A DNA stretch of 7,149 nt, from positions 1 to 7,149 of the forward strand of contig JAAZUZ010000080.1 of NCBI GenBank assembly GCA_018623875.1, in the 5' to 3' direction. The notes under the pieces were generated by a model. The model saw only the letters and a program-made list of their open reading frames with translations, was not told where the DNA came from and did not search any database. Of the stretch, positions 5,598 through 7,149 are shown piece by piece. Each line of letters opens with the position of its first letter. The stretch's first letter is position 1. The translations under genes and the position numbers were made by a program. The stretch comes from Synechococcus sp. HW_metabat.21 (GTDB lineage: Bacteria > Cyanobacteriota > Cyanobacteriia > PCC-6307 > Cyanobiaceae).

Positions 5598-6248
5598 ATG
5601 ACCGTTCTGGTGCTGGAGGAGTCCCAGAGACGCAAGTGGGATGGTTCCGATGACGTCCTCTTCTATGCCGAACCGCGGCTCGTCCATCACCTCGATCAGG
5701 CCTTTCGGACGCGACTGACGGCCCTCTACGCCGAGCGCATTCCCAAGAACGCCGTCGTCCTGGACCTGATGTCCAGCTGGGTCTCTCACCTCCCGGAAGA
5801 CAAGCCTCTCGAGCGCGTCATCGGCCACGGCCTCAACGAGAAAGAGCTGGCGACAAACCCACGCCTCGATAGCTACTGGCTGCAGAACCTCAACCAAAAC
5901 CAGGAGCTCCCGCTGCCGGATGCCAGCGTTGACGCCACCTTGATCGTCGCCGGCTGGCAGTACCTCCAATACCCAGAAGCCATCGCCAGCGAGCTCCTGC
6001 GGGTGACCCGGCCCGGCGGCCAAGTGATCGTGGCGTTCTCCAATCGGATGTTCTTCACCAAAGCGCCGCTGATCTGGACCGACAGCAGCGACCAAGACCA
6101 CCTGGACTACGTCGCCGGTGTTCTCGAGGCCCAAGGCTGGTCGACAGCCGAGTCAATCGCTGAGACGACAAAAGCCTCTGGCGTCATGGGGCTGCTCGGT
6201 CAGGCCGGCGACCCCTTCTTTGCTGTCGTGAGCAAGAAGCCGAGCTAA
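5598..6248 (+). CDS. Class I SAM-dependent methyltransferase, substrate unknown
   Basis: A 216-residue cytosolic protein. The family is recognisable from the N-terminal segment FYAEPRLVHHLDQ (residues 22-34) and motif I region VVLDLMSSWVSHLP (53-66). GHGLNEKELATNP (76-88) is the motif II-like part, with LPLPDASVDATLIV (104-117) at motif IV. Next come the post-motif helix YLQYPEAIASELLRVTRPGGQVIVAFSNR (in parts, 122-150) and a final strand FFAVVSKKP. I recall this type from cyanobacteria, plants and some proteobacteria as an uncharacterised methyltransferase. The usual Gly-rich G-x-G loop of motif I is replaced by DLMSSW, so SAM binding is assumed from family membership. The start ATG at 5598 is preceded by only a weak purine stretch (GTGAG). 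It is divergent from the transglycosylase and converges on a minus-strand small gene with overlapping stops. A 19-base piece of the gene (6068-6086) recurs at 6295-6313. Confidence 0.9.
   Translation: MTVLVLEESQRRKWDGSDDVLFYAEPRLVHHLDQAFRTRLTALYAERIPKNAVVLDLMSSWVSHLPEDKPLERVIGHGLNEKELATNPRLDSYWLQNLNQNQELPLPDASVDATLIVAGWQYLQYPEAIASELLRVTRPGGQVIVAFSNRMFFTKAPLIWTDSSDQDHLDYVAGVLEAQGWSTAESIAETTKASGVMGLLGQAGDPFFAVVSKKPS
6068..6086 (+). repeat. 19-base direct repeat, copy 1 (inside methyltransferase gene)
   Basis: The sequence gctgatctggaccgacagc occurs here, encoding part of PLIWTDS in the methyltransferase. It recurs exactly at 6295-6313. Flanking bases do not match on either side, so the identity is limited to 19 bases. 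Confidence 0.9.
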
Positions 6249-6451
6249 GCGGCCAGGTCCCGATCCAAATCACGATCATGGTCAGCGCGGAGGGGCTGAT
6301 CTGGACCGACAGCCGTGTATGTCAGCTCCAGAACGAGTTGCTTGGCTTTCTGGCGCAGGCGACGCCGATGGCTGATGAATGCACGCACCATCTGAAGTCC
6401 GACGACTGCGTAGAGCAAGAGCAGCGCGGCGTTGGCAACGGCAGCAAGCAT
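6245..6451 (-). CDS. Small single-pass membrane protein, unknown function
   Basis: A 68-residue protein read from the ATG at 6451, which has GGGG about 7 bases before it; a TTG at 6490 would add 13 residues with no supporting signal. Codon use resembles the neighbouring genes. Residues about 2-23 (from LAAVANAALLLLYAVVG) form one membrane span, followed at once by the strongly basic HRRRLRQKAK. This predicts the C-terminal part on the cytosolic side. The tail ends in an alternating charged stretch DHDRDLDRDLAA. The stop lies in CTAA at 6245-6248 with the methyltransferase stop. I do not recognise it. A wholly overlapping plus-strand frame (6278-6478) looks less protein-like. Small membrane proteins of this design often modulate larger complexes, but nothing here identifies a partner. 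Confidence 0.6.
   Translation of the reverse strand: MLAAVANAALLLLYAVVGLQMVRAFISHRRRLRQKAKQLVLELTYTAVGPDQPLRADHDRDLDRDLAA
6295..6313 (+). repeat. 19-base direct repeat, copy 2 (downstream of methyltransferase gene)
   Basis: Exact second copy of the 19-base sequence at 6068-6086, 227 bases downstream. Here it lies, in antisense, within the small membrane protein gene and encodes part of AVGPDQPL on the minus strand. Confidence 0.9.
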
Positions 6452-6480
6452 GCGGCAGCCCCAAAGTTGGGTCCATAAGA

Positions 6481-6496
6481 ACCGCCCCAAGGCGGT
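6481..6496. other. Short GC-rich hairpin between divergent small genes
   Basis: ACCGCC (6481-6486) pairs with GGCGGT (6491-6496) around the loop CCAA. No run of T follows on the plus strand. On the minus strand TTCTTAT follows, too short and mixed for a convincing terminator. It sits just upstream of the small membrane protein gene. The rest of 6452-6599 shows no gene that I can support and presumably holds the divergent start signals for the two flanking small genes; no clear promoter pair was found. Confidence 0.4.
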
Positions 6497-6599
6497 CCAA
6501 CCAGAAATCCGCCAAAAACTTCCTGATTTGGCTCTGCAACGTTGTTGCCCGGATCACCCAGGCATTCGCGTAGGTTGAACGCTGGAACAGGGCCTTCAG

Positions 6600-6836
6600 A
6601 TGACAGCAAGTTCGGAAGGTCTCACCATCGGCGAATTGGAGTCCAAGTACTTCCTCTACCGCAAGGCCCTCAAACAGCTGTTGCTGGAAGGCCGCTCAGC
6701 CGCTGGGATTGAAAAGACCCTGGTCTGGAGCAGGCTCGAAACCCTGCACAACTGCCTTCCCCGCCAGTACAAGGCCCCCGATCAGATTCGCTATCAGCTG
6801 CAGCGCGAAATCCAGCGCGAGCGCACCGCCAGCTAA
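6600..6836 (+). CDS. Small soluble hypothetical protein, 78 residues
   Basis: I do not recognise the family, though the style fits small conserved proteins of picocyanobacteria. The ATG at 6600 has AGGG (6589-6592) seven bases before it, a good ribosome binding site. The protein has no signal peptide or membrane span. It appears mostly helical: residues 9-30 (TIGELESKYFLYRKALKQLLLE) and 33-50 are amphipathic. A short CLPRQY turn follows, then a basic/Gln-rich helix QIRYQLQREIQRER (62-75). The abundance of Arg, Lys and Gln would suit binding to a protein or nucleic acid, but this is only a composition remark. It stands alone, with a structured 86-base gap before the kinase-like gene. Confidence 0.75.
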   Translation: MTASSEGLTIGELESKYFLYRKALKQLLLEGRSAAGIEKTLVWSRLETLHNCLPRQYKAPDQIRYQLQREIQRERTAS

Positions 6837-6840
6837 GCGC

Positions 6841-6880
6841 GACCTCTAAAGCAGCTGACCCTCACCAAAAGCTGTAGGTC
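6841..6880 (+). promoter_or_regulatory. Imperfect two-part stem-loop in the leader of the kinase-like gene
   Basis: An outer stem GACCT (6841-6845) pairs with AGGTC (6876-6880). An inner stem CAGCT (6852-6856) pairs with AGCTG (6870-6874). An asymmetric internal loop of six bases against one separates them. It begins 5 bases after the stop codon of the 78-residue gene. No T-run follows, so it is not a standard intrinsic terminator. It may be a processing signal or part of a regulatory leader. Confidence 0.35.
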
Positions 6881-6884
6881 CATT

Positions 6885-6916
6885 CCCGTGACAGCTTGAG
6901 CTGATTGCTGCACGGG
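6885..6916 (+). promoter_or_regulatory. Stable hairpin abutting the ribosome binding site of the kinase-like gene
   Basis: CCCGTG (6885-6890) pairs with CACGGG (6911-6916), and CAGC (6892-6895) pairs with GCTG (6907-6910). A single bulged A lies at 6891 and the loop has 11 bases. The 3' arm merges directly into the purine-rich GGGAGGG (6914-6920) before the ATG at 6923, so the stem takes up part of the Shine-Dalgarno region. This could limit ribosome access to the downstream gene. The pairing is seen directly; regulation is inferred. Confidence 0.5.
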
Positions 6917-6922
6917 AGGGAT

Positions 6923-7149
6923 ATGGATCGCGCCCCCTTTGCAGCGGCGGAAGCCTTTCATCACCCGGGTTCAGTGCTGCGGGTCAGCCCCCTGGGATCC
7001 GGCAATGTCAATGACACCTACTTGGTGGAGACCCAAGCGGGAAGCGTCGTCCTTCAGCGGCTCAACACGGCCGTCTTCCCCTCCCCTGAGCAGGTGATGC
7101 GGAACCTCCAGACCGTGGAGGCCCACATTCAGCGCAAACAAGCCAGCCC
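6923..7149 (+). CDS. APH-fold phosphotransferase, N-acetylhexosamine kinase-like, N-terminal part
   Basis: Partial gene running off the right edge; 75 residues are visible. The start ATG at 6923 is preceded by a strong purine-rich GGGAGGG (6914-6920). The N-terminal lobe matches the aminoglycoside phosphotransferase/NahK-like kinase family. It has the nucleotide-loop segment GSGNVNDTYLVET (residues 25-37), then the strand SVVLQRLNTAVFPSPEQVMRN (in parts, 41-61), closely resembling the VLQR-N...F..PE.VM.N pattern of N-acetylhexosamine 1-kinase relatives. Such enzymes phosphorylate sugars or amino sugars with ATP in the cytosol. The catalytic aspartates lie beyond the window, so activity and substrate cannot be judged. 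Its leader contains two stem-loops, one next to the ribosome binding site. Confidence 0.83.
   Translation, partial: MDRAPFAAAEAFHHPGSVLRVSPLGSGNVNDTYLVETQAGSVVLQRLNTAVFPSPEQVMRNLQTVEAHIQRKQAS

Noticed and set aside
5532..6134. Minus-strand 200-residue frame opposite the methyltransferase
   Set aside because: Although long, it is the antisense of a recognisable methyltransferase and shows the Val/Gly/His/Gln bias of shadow frames.
6042..6313. Wider duplication around the 19-base repeat
   Set aside because: An AATC happens to lie 26 bases before each copy, but the bases between do not align, so there is no evidence beyond the 19 bases.
6278..6478. Plus-strand 66-residue frame opposite the small membrane protein
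   Set aside because: Shares LIWTDS with the methyltransferase through the 19-base repeat, but otherwise lacks a ribosome binding site and protein-like pattern; the minus-strand reading is more coherent.
6481..6496. Hairpin as an intrinsic terminator
   Set aside because: Stem of only six pairs and no T-run on the plus strand; no minus-strand gene ends just before it.

Overview
The window looks like GC-rich chromosomal DNA of a picocyanobacterium (Synechococcus/Cyanobium type). This rests on the dense layout of short genes with many 4-base overlaps, on an orotate phosphoribosyltransferase of cyanobacterial character, and on a methyltransferase of a type I associate with cyanobacteria and plants. 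Several small proteins of unknown function also fit. The taxonomic call is inference from sequence style, not from a marker search. I see no rRNA, tRNA, CRISPR array, insertion sequence or phage gene.

Left part (1-3388, + strand): the 3' part of a pyrE-type gene is followed after 8 bases by a small lipoprotein gene. A three-gene ABC-2 type exporter follows (ATPase, permease, permease), each gene overlapping its predecessor by 4 bases (TTGA, GTGA, ATGA). The five genes look like one transcript with translational coupling. The ATPase should energise a heterodimeric permease pair. The substrate cannot be read from the sequence, and the lipoprotein is a candidate accessory factor.

Middle (3389-4138, + strand): a small ribbon-helix-helix-like protein, probably starting at a TTG missed by default start calling, lies 11 bases before a 141-residue protein of unknown function. 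They may be a regulator and its partner, or simply cotranscribed.

Minus-strand pair (4135-5522): a probable exported lytic transglycosylase is followed, with a 4-base overlap, by an NTF2/SnoaL-like protein. The latter converges on the upstream plus-strand gene so tightly that both stop codons share one CTAG.

Right part (5598-7149): a class I SAM-dependent methyltransferase with an unusual motif I is divergent from the transglycosylase. Next come a minus-strand small single-pass membrane protein that converges on it with overlapping stops (CTAA), a 78-residue unknown protein, and the start of an APH-fold sugar-kinase-like gene running off the window. The kinase start is preceded by two adjacent stem-loops, the second abutting the ribosome binding site. 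This leader is the most suggestive non-coding structure in the window. I did not find convincing evidence for a wholly new system. The best candidates for follow-up are the lipoprotein-exporter operon, the RHH/unknown pair and the structured leader.
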